Below are positions 26,025-38,112 of a stretch of DNA of 64,000 bases, in pieces (position 1 is the stretch's first letter; each line of letters opens with the position of its first letter). The DNA lies in assembly GCA_012295275.1 (NCBI GenBank), contig CM022675.1, positions 8,823,693 to 8,887,692 on the forward strand, in the 5' to 3' direction. The notes under the pieces are model-generated. The model saw only the letters and a program-made list of their open reading frames with translations, had not been told where the DNA came from and did no database searches. The position numbers were made by a program, and so were the translations under genes. Source of the stretch: Chrysomallon squamiferum. Its lineage: Eukaryota > Mollusca > Gastropoda > Neomphalida > Peltospiridae.

Positions 26025-26312
26025 CTGGAGTTTCAAAACACTTGTGTTTCAGTACTGCTTCACAATACAGACAGAATGTTGCTGTGTTTCTCTACACGAA
26101 TAAAAGGACAAAAAAAAAAACTGGAGTTTCAAAATGTCGACAAAACACAGCTGTTTTTTTTTTTTTTTTTTTTCAGTATTATTTCAGAAAGAATGTTATT
26201 GTGTTTCCCAATATACATATACACACACACACCAAAAAAAAAAAAAAATGGAGTTTAAAAATCACGACATAACACCAGAGAAAATGTTGCTGTGTTTCTG
26301 AACACTGTTAAA
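26025..26312. repeat. three degenerate tandem copies of a ~100 bp unit
   Basis: Each copy starts 'tggagttt(c/a)aaaa' and ends near 'gaatgttgctgtgtttc'. Copies lie at about 26028-26095, 26121-26205 and 26249-26303, separated by poly-A, poly-T and CA tracts. Confidence 0.7.
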
Positions 26313-26819
26313 AATATCTTTCTTTTTCACACAAAATAACGTTATTTTTTAAATAAAATGGCGTTGTTTCTCCTCTTTTCGATTCGACCTCTTTTTCCCC
26401 TCAAACAAAATATCTTTGAATTTCATTATCGTTTTTTGCTGTCACAGTCCTCGTCACGGGCCGATAACTCCAACTTACAAAACAATGTCGTTTTTAAGTT
26501 CTTAGTCTAGACCCGGAACGTGGTCATGCTCTGAAAATTACGAATTATTATTATTTTTTTTTATTTCTTTTCACTTGTCTCCAGGCTTTTCTTCTGAATT
26601 TAGTGTATACTGTCATGTCGCCTCAGATATTCCTGACCTGTGTTTATGATATCGATGCTGTTTGCTTATGGATGGTGCCGAATTAAAGAACTGAGCTAGA
26701 ATACGTTTAACAAAAAAAAAAAAAAAATTAATTAGCATATCCTTATCCCATCAGAAGCAAAATTTCGTTTGTCATTTTTACCTACTCAGTGAAAGTAGAA
26801 TACCACTGAAATGACGATA

Positions 26820-27200
26820 TGTTATGGTTGTTACGTAATGCGAATTATACTCTGTTATGTGATGCGTGTTTATGATGTTACGTGAGGCGTGTTTTATGAT
26901 GTTACGTGAGGCGTGTTTTATGATGTTACGTGAGGCGTGTTTTATGTTCTGTTATGGCGAGGCGTATTTTATGTTACGTGATGTGTATTTTATGTTACGT
27001 CATGTGTATTTTATGTTACGTCATATGTATTTTATGATGTTACGTGAGACGTATTTTATGTTCTGTTATGGTGATGCGTATTTTATGTTACGTGATGCGT
27101 GTTTTATGTTACGTCATGCGTATTTTACGATGTTTCGTGAGGCGTACGTTATGTTCTGTTATGGCGAGGTGTGTTTTGTGTTCTGTTATATTATGAGTGT
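26820..27200. repeat. minisatellite with GTTACGTGATGCGTGTTTTAT core
   Basis: About fourteen copies of a 20-30 bp unit with core TTACGTGA(G/T)GCGT. Some units have a TCTGTTATGGCGA insert. Isolated degenerate copies continue to about 28240, on both sides of the MITE at 27706. A 113-codon frame through it is repeat translation. Confidence 0.85.
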
Positions 27201-27705
27201 TTCATAAAAAGAGTTCTTAAATAAATGGATTATTGTCAGTAACTTTACAAGCCCGATTAACCAATAATATGACATTGCTGCTACATTACGCACTACATGT
27301 CTGTCTGGACGCTGATTTGAAAATGTCTGTGATGTCGCTGTCGTATGTGTAACAGCAGTATGTATGTTGTGTCGCTGTAAATGTTTAGACTATTGTTGAT
27401 GTTGTTTTATACGGGGTGTGTCTGTATATATAATGGTATCATTTTCATTTGTGCGCTTATTTTACGCTATGCGTTCTTACATGTTGAATCTTATCTAATG
27501 TGTATTTTAACGTTGTTTCGTTGCATAATGTGTATCTTGTTATTCAGTTTCGTAATGTTGATTTGCTCTGTTTCGTGATGCGTGTTTTATGTCTGTTCTG
27601 TTATCCTGGGGCGTTGGCTTTTCTGATGAGGGGTGTCTATGACAAAAAGGGCATCGTAACATTATGACAAAAAGACACTACTGAAAAATTACACATGGTT
27701 TAGAT

Positions 27706-27980
27706 CACAGATTTTCAACCTGGGGGTCGCGAGATCGTTCTTGAGCGAGGGTATGGTTTAGCTTTTTTTCAACTTGGCTTGGAAGGAGGAATAAATAAAA
27801 ACGTATAGATAGGATTGGGATTCGTCATAATGAATACAGATTCCTTTTGTACTGTCTTTGGATGGTGAAACTATGGTAACCCTAGATATATTATTGAATC
27901 AACAATTTTAAAGTAGGGGTCATCGGTCATAATGAGTTGCTCATAAAGGGTCGCGGTGTGAAAAAGGTTGAAAACGAGTG
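27706..27980. mobile_element. non-autonomous hAT-type MITE
   Basis: The left end is CACAGATTTTCAACCTGGGG and the right end, reverse-complemented, is CACTCGTTTTCAACCTTTTT, giving imperfect terminal inverted repeats sharing TTTTCAACCT. Flanks are an imperfect 8 bp target-site duplication: gtttagat (27698-27705) and ctttagat (27981-27988). Internal GGGTCGCG motifs near each end match the widespread 'TCTCAACC...GGTCGC' class of hAT-derived repeats. There is no coding sequence. Confidence 0.8.
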
Positions 27981-28566
27981 CTTTAGATGGACCATAATTT
28001 ATATTTTGTGTTCATCTGTTACGTGACGCGTCTGTTATGGTGTTATGTTCCGTGACGCACTTTGGTATGATCCGTTTATATACCAACGTTTACAGATTGT
28101 TAATGGTGAGCTTTATGCTGTTACACTGCCCCGTCTACATCGCATCACCGACATCATGTGTTTATTATTCTCACTGCTGTATTTTACCGTATACGTTTTG
28201 TATGTTGTTCCCTTACGTACTCTTCGTGATGCGTATTCTATATTCTATATTCTATATTTTAAATTATGCTTATTAGTATGGTTCCATTTTTATTTGGGAA
28301 TTTAGTAGTATTCAAAGTATGTTTCAGTTTAGTTCGTCTTTTTTTTTTCTTTTTTTTTTCCCCGTCCTCTTCTTTTTTTAATTCTTTTATTTATTTATTT
28401 TTTTTTTTTTTTCTCCTTTTTACTTACCCATTTTAAAAAATAATTCAGAAACTTTCTGGTTACGTTTGAATGATTCTGCTCAGATTAAAAATAGGTATTT
28501 TTTGTCACGATACCTTTGTTAAGATAGGTATTAAAAAGAAAATATTAAACCCAGTGCTCTTGACAG

Positions 28567-28700
28567 AGTAATTTTGTAAGCCCACGAACGTCCAGTAATA
28601 TTATTTTGCTTTCTATAAAGTTTTGTCTATGGTTGCATAACGAAAGAAAGAGACACACACATACACACAGTCATAGAAACACACATATATATATATATAC

Positions 28701-28797
<97 letters not shown>
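28567..28797 (+). mobile_element. composite dispersed repeat, copy B (microsatellite-tailed)
   Basis: Inverted copy of 6015-6247. Shared core phrases include 'gtaagcccacgaacgtcca', 'tttgctttctataaagtttt' and 'gtctatggttgcataacgaa', then (CA)n, (TA)n and about 95 bp of (GA)n. It is followed by a CTA/ACT-rich degenerate trinucleotide region to about 29100. Confidence 0.75.
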
Positions 28798-28798
<1 letters not shown>

Positions 28799-30241
28799 AC
28801 TACTACTGCTCTTTCTACCGACTACGAGTAAATAGTTCTGCTACTGTTTCTACCATTACTCATAACTGCTACAGCCACAGAAACTACTACTACAACTGCA
28901 ACACCTACTACAACTAATATTACTATACTAATTCTAACTATTAAAACTTTTATTAATACCAATACTACACTAACTATAGCTATACAATAATTATAAAGCC
29001 ACATTTAACCTACTGCAGATACCACTACTATTACAATTACTACTACTACTACAGTAATGCTAGTAACGTGAAAACCCCAACTATTATTACTACTATTGCA
29101 AATATTACTAAACCGTTTCTATTTTGTTACTTTTAATGACAATACCTCTGACACACACACACACACACACACACACACAACACTTACACATCTAACAGCT
29201 ATTTTTATTAATGCAACTATTAATACCATACTACTAACAGACAAACACAAGACTTAACTATTTGAAGAATTAAATCATGAACAATATTAATGCAAACTTC
29301 AAAATGACTGACATTTCTATGTTATTAATATACCATGTGGAAAAATGATATTATTATTACAAAAATAAAATGATAAAGAACATAAGATGAAATCTATTTT
29401 ACAGATATATAATTTTTTATTCTCATAATACATAAAAATATGGCTTGCCCATTGCACAATACTGTTGTATGTTTTTGTTTTTATTTCTAACAACATAAAT
29501 CTGGACTTTGACACAATGTCAAGGTCGAATAAGCCATATGTCATCTTGACAAATTAACAAATGTATTTGAACAATATCAAACATTTTATTCCAAGAAAAA
29601 AAAAATGCACCAAAAATATTTAAAAAATTTACAGAAAATCGGAGGAAAAACAAAAAGGAAATGAAAATAAATGTTTTTAAAAATGTATTAACATGTTTAT
29701 ACAGACAACATAACCGCGTTTCCTAATTTCCTCATTAGAAATTGCCGAAGGGAAACAACTCTATGGTTTCTCTTACAGTCAATATAAATAGTTTTGCCTT
29801 GTTCTTGTAATATTTACTTAATGATGAGATTAAAAAAGAAATCGAAAAAGAAAAGAAAAGAAAAAGACTTTTCATGAATAATCAAAATTAACAGGCATAC
29901 AAAATTATACAAAAATATTAATCTTAGAAAGACAAATATAAAAAATAAAATAAAAATAAAATAAAAATAAAATAAACATTTTCATATATCTATATATGAC
30001 CAATATAATTTTTTCAATGTGAAATATATAGGTCACTGATTTCTGGCTGCTGAGTATTCATGCTGTTAAAAACAAATATTTTATTGAAACATTTTTACAT
30101 GAAACAAAAATAAAATTTGTCAAATATAATATGAATATACATTTGTATCTATATAATAATAATAAAAAAAAAAAAAAAAAAATGTAATTTTTAATTTTCC
30201 ATGCTAACTATGCTTCACTTTTAAGAACTGTAAGAACTGTA

Positions 30242-30284
<43 letters not shown>

Positions 30285-31019
30285 GATGATAATAAATGGT
30301 AATAATAATAAAGATAAAAATATAATAATAATAATAAATTACAAAAATATTGCAACAATAAATTAATAAAAATCAATAACGACTGAAAAATATTAAAAAA
30401 GAAAATTGAAAAATGCAACAAAAAATATCTTTTAATGAGTAATTTAAATATACAAAATTAAATATAATATATTTGGTAAAAAAAATGTGAACTACAACAA
30501 AGGGAAAAATGAGAGTTGACTGTAAATAATTTTTTAATATTTATCTAAACAATCTCACAGAAAAAAAGAAACTAATTTGAATCAAATGAAACTAACTGAA
30601 CTGAAAACAACTAACTCAAATGAAAATGACTAATTCAAATCAAAGTGACTAACTGAAATGAAAATGACTAATGCATCAACTGACGTGACTAGTTATGTTC
30701 AGAAAGATCTTACTCATTTTAAAATGACTGATTCAAATAAAAGTGACTGATTCAAATAAAAGTGACTAATGAAAATAACTGACGTTTTTTCATTCAAATA
30801 AATTTAAAATGACTAACAGAGAAAAATGACTTGAAACAACCCATCTAAATTAAATTTTGAAATCCATGTAACAAAATGTGTACAAAATACAAAGTATTTA
30901 TTTATATATATATATATATATACACACACACAGATAATGTTTGTTGTTTGTTTTTTTCCGTAGTTACAAAGTTACAATCATAAAATTTCTATTATTTTTT
31001 GATCTGCACTTTATTGTTT

Positions 31020-31060
<41 letters not shown>

Positions 31061-31109
31061 GTATTGTTTCTTTTTCTCTTTTTTTCTTCATATAATTTTA
31101 TTTATTTAC

Positions 31110-31144
<35 letters not shown>

Positions 31145-32882
31145 TATTGTGTTTTTAAAATAGTAATTTATCAATGTCTTATGCATTAGTGTTACATTTT
31201 TGTTTTTTATTTTATTTTTTTAAATGTTTTTTTTTTTTCCTATTGGCATTGGATGTGCTATCTCTAATTTCAAATTTTAACATGGAAACAAAAATAATGC
31301 ACTAAATACAATTATCCAAGATGTGAATCATCAACTGCAGTCAAAAAGAGAATATCTTGTGTTGGAAATTATGGGATATTAAATAACAAAAATACACGTT
31401 ATAAACATGAAAAATATCATAATACTGTTGACAAACATTTTTAAAGTCTGTATCTCTAAATCTGTTTAGGATTTCACAATAAACATTAAAAACAACAAAA
31501 AAAAAAAAAAATTTATAAATTAAGTAGCACTATTTACAAACACAATTCACAAAATATATATATATATAAATATCAACATAAACTGATACAACATTTTTCA
31601 CCGTTTGTTTTTCAGTTTTAGTTTAGATATTTTTCAAATTCTGCATTTATTTAAATCTGTGGTTAGTATTTTTCTGGGTATGTAAAGTTACCCTGTCATC
31701 TTTTGGCAGAATTCACGGCCTCATAAATTAACATTTCAATTGCAGAAATATCTTTTTTATGATAATAGTAGTACCCTGTTAACATTTTAGGGTGAAATCA
31801 TGGCCAAATAAAAAAAAAAAAAAAAAATAATAATAATAATAATAATGATAATAATAATATTAATTTACGAAATGAGTATTTCAAATGAAAAGTATTATTT
31901 GAGATAATTATTTTTCTCACTGCTTTTTTTTTTTTTTTGAGAAAAACTGGTATCTCGTGAAAAAAAAAATATATATATATTAATTAACTGAACGAGTATT
32001 TCAAATTCTGCAGTATCTAAGGAAGACATGGCATGAAATAATAAGCTTGTAGTCCAAATAAAAAATTTAAAATTTCTGGCAACCAACACAATGACAATTA
32101 AATTTGAAATTTGTTAATTAATAAACACTTTTCATTTAGACCAAAATTAATTTTATAAGCTATTAATTTTACAACATATTTTGAAGATAATTTCAAAAAA
32201 AAAAAAAATTCTGATATAAAATATGGTGATAATTAATTTTTCATCTAGAACCAAACTAATAAGGTTTGAAAACAAATTTCCAAATTGCATGTCATCCTTT
32301 GCTTGATAATTTCAGATACAACAAATTTTTGTAATCGAATTTAAAATTTTAAATATTTTTCCTTTTACTAAACTGTTTTCAATGAGGGGAAAAAAAAAAA
32401 AAAAGTAGCTAAATCATATATCTGATGAAACTAAGACATTTTTTTTTCTTAGAATTATAATGAAGATAATTTCAGAAAAATTGCAAACAAGACAATGTCT
32501 ACCAGTGTAACAGAAGTTGGAATAAATATTTGTTCAGCGAGAATTAAATATTTAAAAATTATGGCCCTTACTGCAAGAGTCATTTCTGGTCCCTAATGAA
32601 ATGCATTCTGGGCCACATTTCCTAATTTTATGGCCCTGATTGTTAATAAGCAAATGTTTTCTTATTTTTTTAAACTAGGCACTTAGTATAAAAGAATTTT
32701 TTTTTTCTTAAGACATCTCTGTCTATGATTATTGTGTATACAAAGATTTTCACTCATTAAATAACATGCAATCATGTTTATGTTGTATATTTATACAATA
32801 AATTTAAGTTTAGCAACAGTATCATAATAAAAATATTTTTTTTAAAGTATCAATATTTAGCATTTCTTCCAAAAAGAGGAGC

Positions 32883-32919
<37 letters not shown>

Positions 32920-33075
32920 CAGACAATTTACATTGTTTCAAAAGCGAAATTATCAGTTTCAAATGAATTCTAACTCTGAATTCTTCTTCTTTTACTCATG
33001 AAAATACTTATATACACAATTTTCTATTTCTTTGGCATTAAGTTATATTACACATATAATGTTTTTCACTTTCTA

Positions 33076-33113
<38 letters not shown>

Positions 33114-33733
33114 AACATACATGAACACAAACATCGGTATACATCAAATATATTGGCAATGCCAACCAATAAAAAGGCTATACCAATCAATAAATAATTA
33201 AATGGATACATCGCCATGGTAACATTAAGATAACTGATATGTATATCACAATGTACATTATCATATAATCAAAAAAACAACAACAAGAGAAACACCAATA
33301 CATATTATTTTCATTATATATACATTGAAATATTTTGATTTAAGTAAGTTTCTGTTGAAAAAACATTTAAAAATTAATTAAAGCAAAAGTGATTATATAA
33401 ATCGTTAATCAGTTATATACACATTGTAGTTTTGATTTTTCAAATTACAAGAGTTATAATTAAAAATTATTTATCAAGTAAAAACATGATTGCAAAACAA
33501 TTTTATATGAATTAAATGCACATGATTTGGAATATAAATTATATTCGGTTAAATGTTAATCTTTACAGCTGATAAGCTTATAAAAATTAACAAAACAAAA
33601 GAAATAAGATATCAGAATCAAAATGGAACTGAAAAGCAGGACAGAATTAATGTAATTTAAGCAAAGACTAAAACAAAAGTTTTGTTTGTTTCTCATCAGG
33701 AGTCTTTAAAAATATTAACATAAAGATTTCTTG

Positions 33734-33894
<161 letters not shown>

Positions 33895-36800
33895 ATCCAT
33901 TTAGTTACCATTTAATTAATCTATTCACTGGGAGGTAAACTGTTATTTCTTAACGTTTGTTTCAAAAACAGCAAGATTTTAAAGACAGTTTTTCCAAAAT
34001 ATTTTACCAATATTTTCAAATATTTTGTTTACTGGAGTATCACAACAAGTTTTCAAGCATTTGTAAAAGATTTTTCTGTCCAAAAATTACTGAACATAAT
34101 TATAATGCTAATGAGAAACAAACAATTATGTTTCAGATGCAAACAAATGTTTGAAAATACAAAACAAATGAATATGGGGCAAAGAAGATCATAACATAAC
34201 AACAAAAAGAGAGAAAGATAAAAATTAAAATGAGATATCACAACCTTTTTTTACATTAAATGTTTTTTATAAGAGTTATGAGCAGTATGAAATAATTATA
34301 AATATATAAAATCAAATTCTAATTTACATGAAGTGATTATTAGTTAAGAAATTTGCAGGTAAGTCAAAAATACTGTTCCATATTTACAAACAAGTAAAAG
34401 TTACATTAAATATGAACACTTTGTAATACTGGATGTTTAATTTCAAATAAATGAAACAAATTGAGACATGAAGATCTTAAGAAAAACATAAATTTACAAA
34501 AAGTCAATAATTTTTTTTTTTTTTAAATGGTAGTTAATTCTATCATAAAATTGCAAGGAAAAAAAGAAAAAACATACAGTGTTTTCAGATGTTCAAAATA
34601 TTTATACAGTTTTGAATAAAACTGGAAAAGAACAAAAAATGATGTAGATGAAATGCAGAATAATGTAATGAGGTAAATAAGAGACAAATGAGTAAATGAA
34701 AACTGGTGAACAAGAAGATAGTATCTGAGTATCACCATTTTATCATGTTCTACAAACGGTAAAAAAAAAAATTGTTCATGCACCAAATGATAAAAATAAT
34801 GATTAGATTCCAATATACTTGTGTAGTATTTCCAACGTGTAGTAAAAATAAAACAAAAATGTATATAAAACCAAATAACAAATACATAAATAAAAACATG
34901 TTTTTGAAAAATGAAAGATGGCTGATATGTTTAAAACAATCTATTAAGTAATATTAGGGGGAAAAAAAAAAAAAAAAACTTTTTAAAACGATTAAACAGA
35001 AATCAAACTAGCCAAAAATATCTATCAGAAGTTAATAAATATAAATATTTTTGAATAATTAAACAAAACAAAAAAAAAAGCTGTATTTTAAAAATATTTT
35101 ATCATGATTTATATTAAATTTAACAAAAGAAACAAAAACTATAATTTTAATTTCTAAATGTAATTAGATTAGTTATAGCTATAATAATAATTATTATCTT
35201 CTTTTTTTTAAATATAAACGAATTAATCATTATCTAATTAAGAAATAATGATGAATATTTGACACATTTTGGTTATTACAATAACGGATAGTTTGAGACA
35301 TATTTTATATTAAAATTTACATTTGGTATCTATTTATAGTAACTTCTGTGAATCTTTTCCTTAATTTTACCACCAAGTCACTGGATAATGTGATAAAAAA
35401 AATAAAAAATGAAATAAAAATCTTCATTTGGCACTTTTCTGATTAATCGTTCACACCAGTATAATAATTTATGATTTGAATTCTAAACTCATACTTTCTC
35501 ACATAAATTATTTATAATATCTTTCTCTATTACTTCTGTTAATATAATTATTATCTTTTCTATTCTCATTTTTCTAACATCATTATTTATAATTATTTTC
35601 TGCACACATTTTACTGGCATAATATGTATGATATCATTCAATATTAATTCTACTAATATAAATTACTGACTTTTTGATTCTGTGTTCATTTTATAAATAA
35701 ACATTATAACAATTCTAAAATGTTTAAAAATTATTAATGAACTAGTTTTACTAGCAGTGGTCTCTTTAGTTTCTATTTTTTATCACAAAAACATAAAAAT
35801 CTATGTATAAAAGAATAAAGCTATTCATTTTTTTGTTTTTGTTTTTTCATATTTTAACACATATACATCAAAAATAGCTATTCATTTTTTTTTATAAGAT
35901 TATAAAACATCTATTTCAAAGAAACTAAAAATAAATGTTTTTTTCATTATTCTATAGTTATTTTGAAAATGTTTCAAGACCTAATATGTAAACATAAAAA
36001 TAGCTTCTTCTTTTTTTAATTTTCTTTTTTGGACCACCATTTTGATTATAGGCTCATCTTAATTACATTTATTTTGAAAGCATGCTAAAAACATGGACAA
36101 CAAATAAATAATTATAATCTGGTGCCATGATAAACCATTTTGATTTGTTTTTATTTCAGAAAAAAAAAAAGACTAAAAAAATATTTTTTCAAAATGATTC
36201 AAGAAAAAACATAATAAAATGAAAAAACTAAAAATTAAAAATAAAAATTTAAAAAAAAAAAAAACAAATACCATTAAATGTTATTCCTCATTCTTCTTTA
36301 CAATTAAAACTTTCTTCAAAGTAGCAGCAGCAATATTTTAACTGCTTTTCTTTTTTGTTATTGTATTTTTAAATTTTGTTCTATGAATGACAGAATTCAA
36401 AATGGAAGTGAATTTAATATAAAATAAAATTAAACAACGATTTTCCCAATGAGAAGAAAAACCTTTAGCATTTTAAAATACTGAACTAAATAAAGGAGAG
36501 ATGCAATCACAGACGTACAGACAGATGGACATTTCTGTCATTATCACATATCTTTCGTTTGTAGTTGTCATGGGGATGATGGTTGAAAAAACAAACCAAA
36601 AATAAACAAAAATCAAACGAACATACATTCACAATATAATTTTTTTTTTTTTTTTTTTTTAAAGCAAAATAATAGAAACAACAAAAGCATTGTAAAATCA
36701 AGTTACAAATCAGAAAAAATAATCTCATTATCAGACAAAATAACGTACATGATGACAAAAAAATATTTACAAATAAAACATATTTTTCCTCCATTCGAAA

Positions 36801-36969
36801 AACTAAATGTGATGAATATAAATGAATACGATGTAAACGATAATAATTGAGTCTGTTGTTTTAAATTAAAAAATGCTGAGGTCTAATTAACTTCTTCCTG
36901 TCAAACACAGGAAGTTCAAATTCCAAAATACTGTTTTCTCAAAAATACCTCTTGCAGATGATACTATAT

Positions 36970-37275
36970 ACTCAAATTTTGTCTTCCATGATTATTATTT
37001 TTTTTTAAATTATTTATTTTTATATTCACTTATTATTTTATATTTATATTTTTATTTTTTTTTTTTTTTTTTTTTTTTGCTAGTATTTGTTGGTGGTAAT
37101 ATTAAAAAAAAAAAAAAAATTAAAAATTTATAAAATTAACTGTACGGTCATATTTTGTCTTCATTGATTTATTTTTTTAAATTATTTATTCATACATTGA
37201 CTTTTTATTTTATATTAACATTTTTTTTTTTTTTCTTCCTCTGGCTAGTATTAGTCGGGGGTAATATTTTAAAAA
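36970..37275. repeat. two-copy degenerate duplication
   Basis: 'ttttgtcttc...attatttattnatac/tattnac...gctagtatt(t/a)gt(t/c)ggnggtaatatt' occurs at about 36975-37105 and again at about 37153-37270. Confidence 0.6.
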
Positions 37276-38112
37276 ATAATAATTTTAAATTTTAAAAAAA
37301 TAATAATTATAAAAAGAAAGGTGAAAGAATTTCCTCTGTGAACTATTTAAATAATAGAATTCTGCAAAAAATATCCTGATAAGAATAAAATAATAAATTC
37401 TGATATGTATTACACAGTCACTTCACAATTAGTCAATTTCTAGACTTTTGATTGTTTGTTTATTTATTTAATACAGAAATCATACAAAAATAAATATTTA
37501 GATATATATATATATATATATACACATATTTCTGAGATTCAAAGAAGACTGAAATTTTGTCAGTTAACAATTACCTATTTTAAATAAGTTAACTATACCA
37601 AAAGGTAGAAGTAACATTTTGCACAAACCCATAAATCCATAACTGGAAAATCACGCAAGTAAGTATAAGATAGGTTATAAAGACCAAAAATAAGCAAAGA
37701 GTATTTCAAGTGATAACTAATAAAACACAAATGTAATAAATGAAGTATTTTTATATTTTGATTTGAGATAAAAGGTAGCAGTTGTAAATAAGACATTATT
37801 TGAATATAAATTTTAGTTTCAAACCAGTTACTTTAAAAAAAACAAAGAAAAAAAACAAAATTTAACCAAAATAAACTTTTTTTAAATTATAATAGAATAA
37901 AACAATTAAAATGTTCCTGAAAGTTAATGTCTCTCTGGAGATTACTTTATTGTAAATAAATAATCATTTATTTTCTTACATCTGTTTTCAGGATAGTTTT
38001 TTTTTTTAAATAAAAAAATTCTTTGGGACACAAAGCTAATAATAAATACATCTGCCCATAATTAAAATACCTGTCAAGAAAATAGTACATACAAAGACCT
38101 GAATGCCGTTTG

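Noticed and set aside
26866-27207. 113-codon frame with repeating MMLREACF-type units, at first sight a repeat protein
   Set aside because: The repeat is DNA-level (GTTACGTGATGCGT minisatellite), units vary in length by non-multiples of three elsewhere in the array, and there is no splice, signal or homology support.
27720-27800. Possible tRNA-like segment around GGGGGTCGCGAGATC
   Set aside because: No cloverleaf or B-box; the sequence is explained by the hAT-type MITE end.
37593-37796. Minus-strand 67-codon frame below JAZF1 (similar short frames at 34523-34813 and 36507-36794)
   Set aside because: Lengths expected by chance in AT-rich sequence; no domain, splice or composition support.
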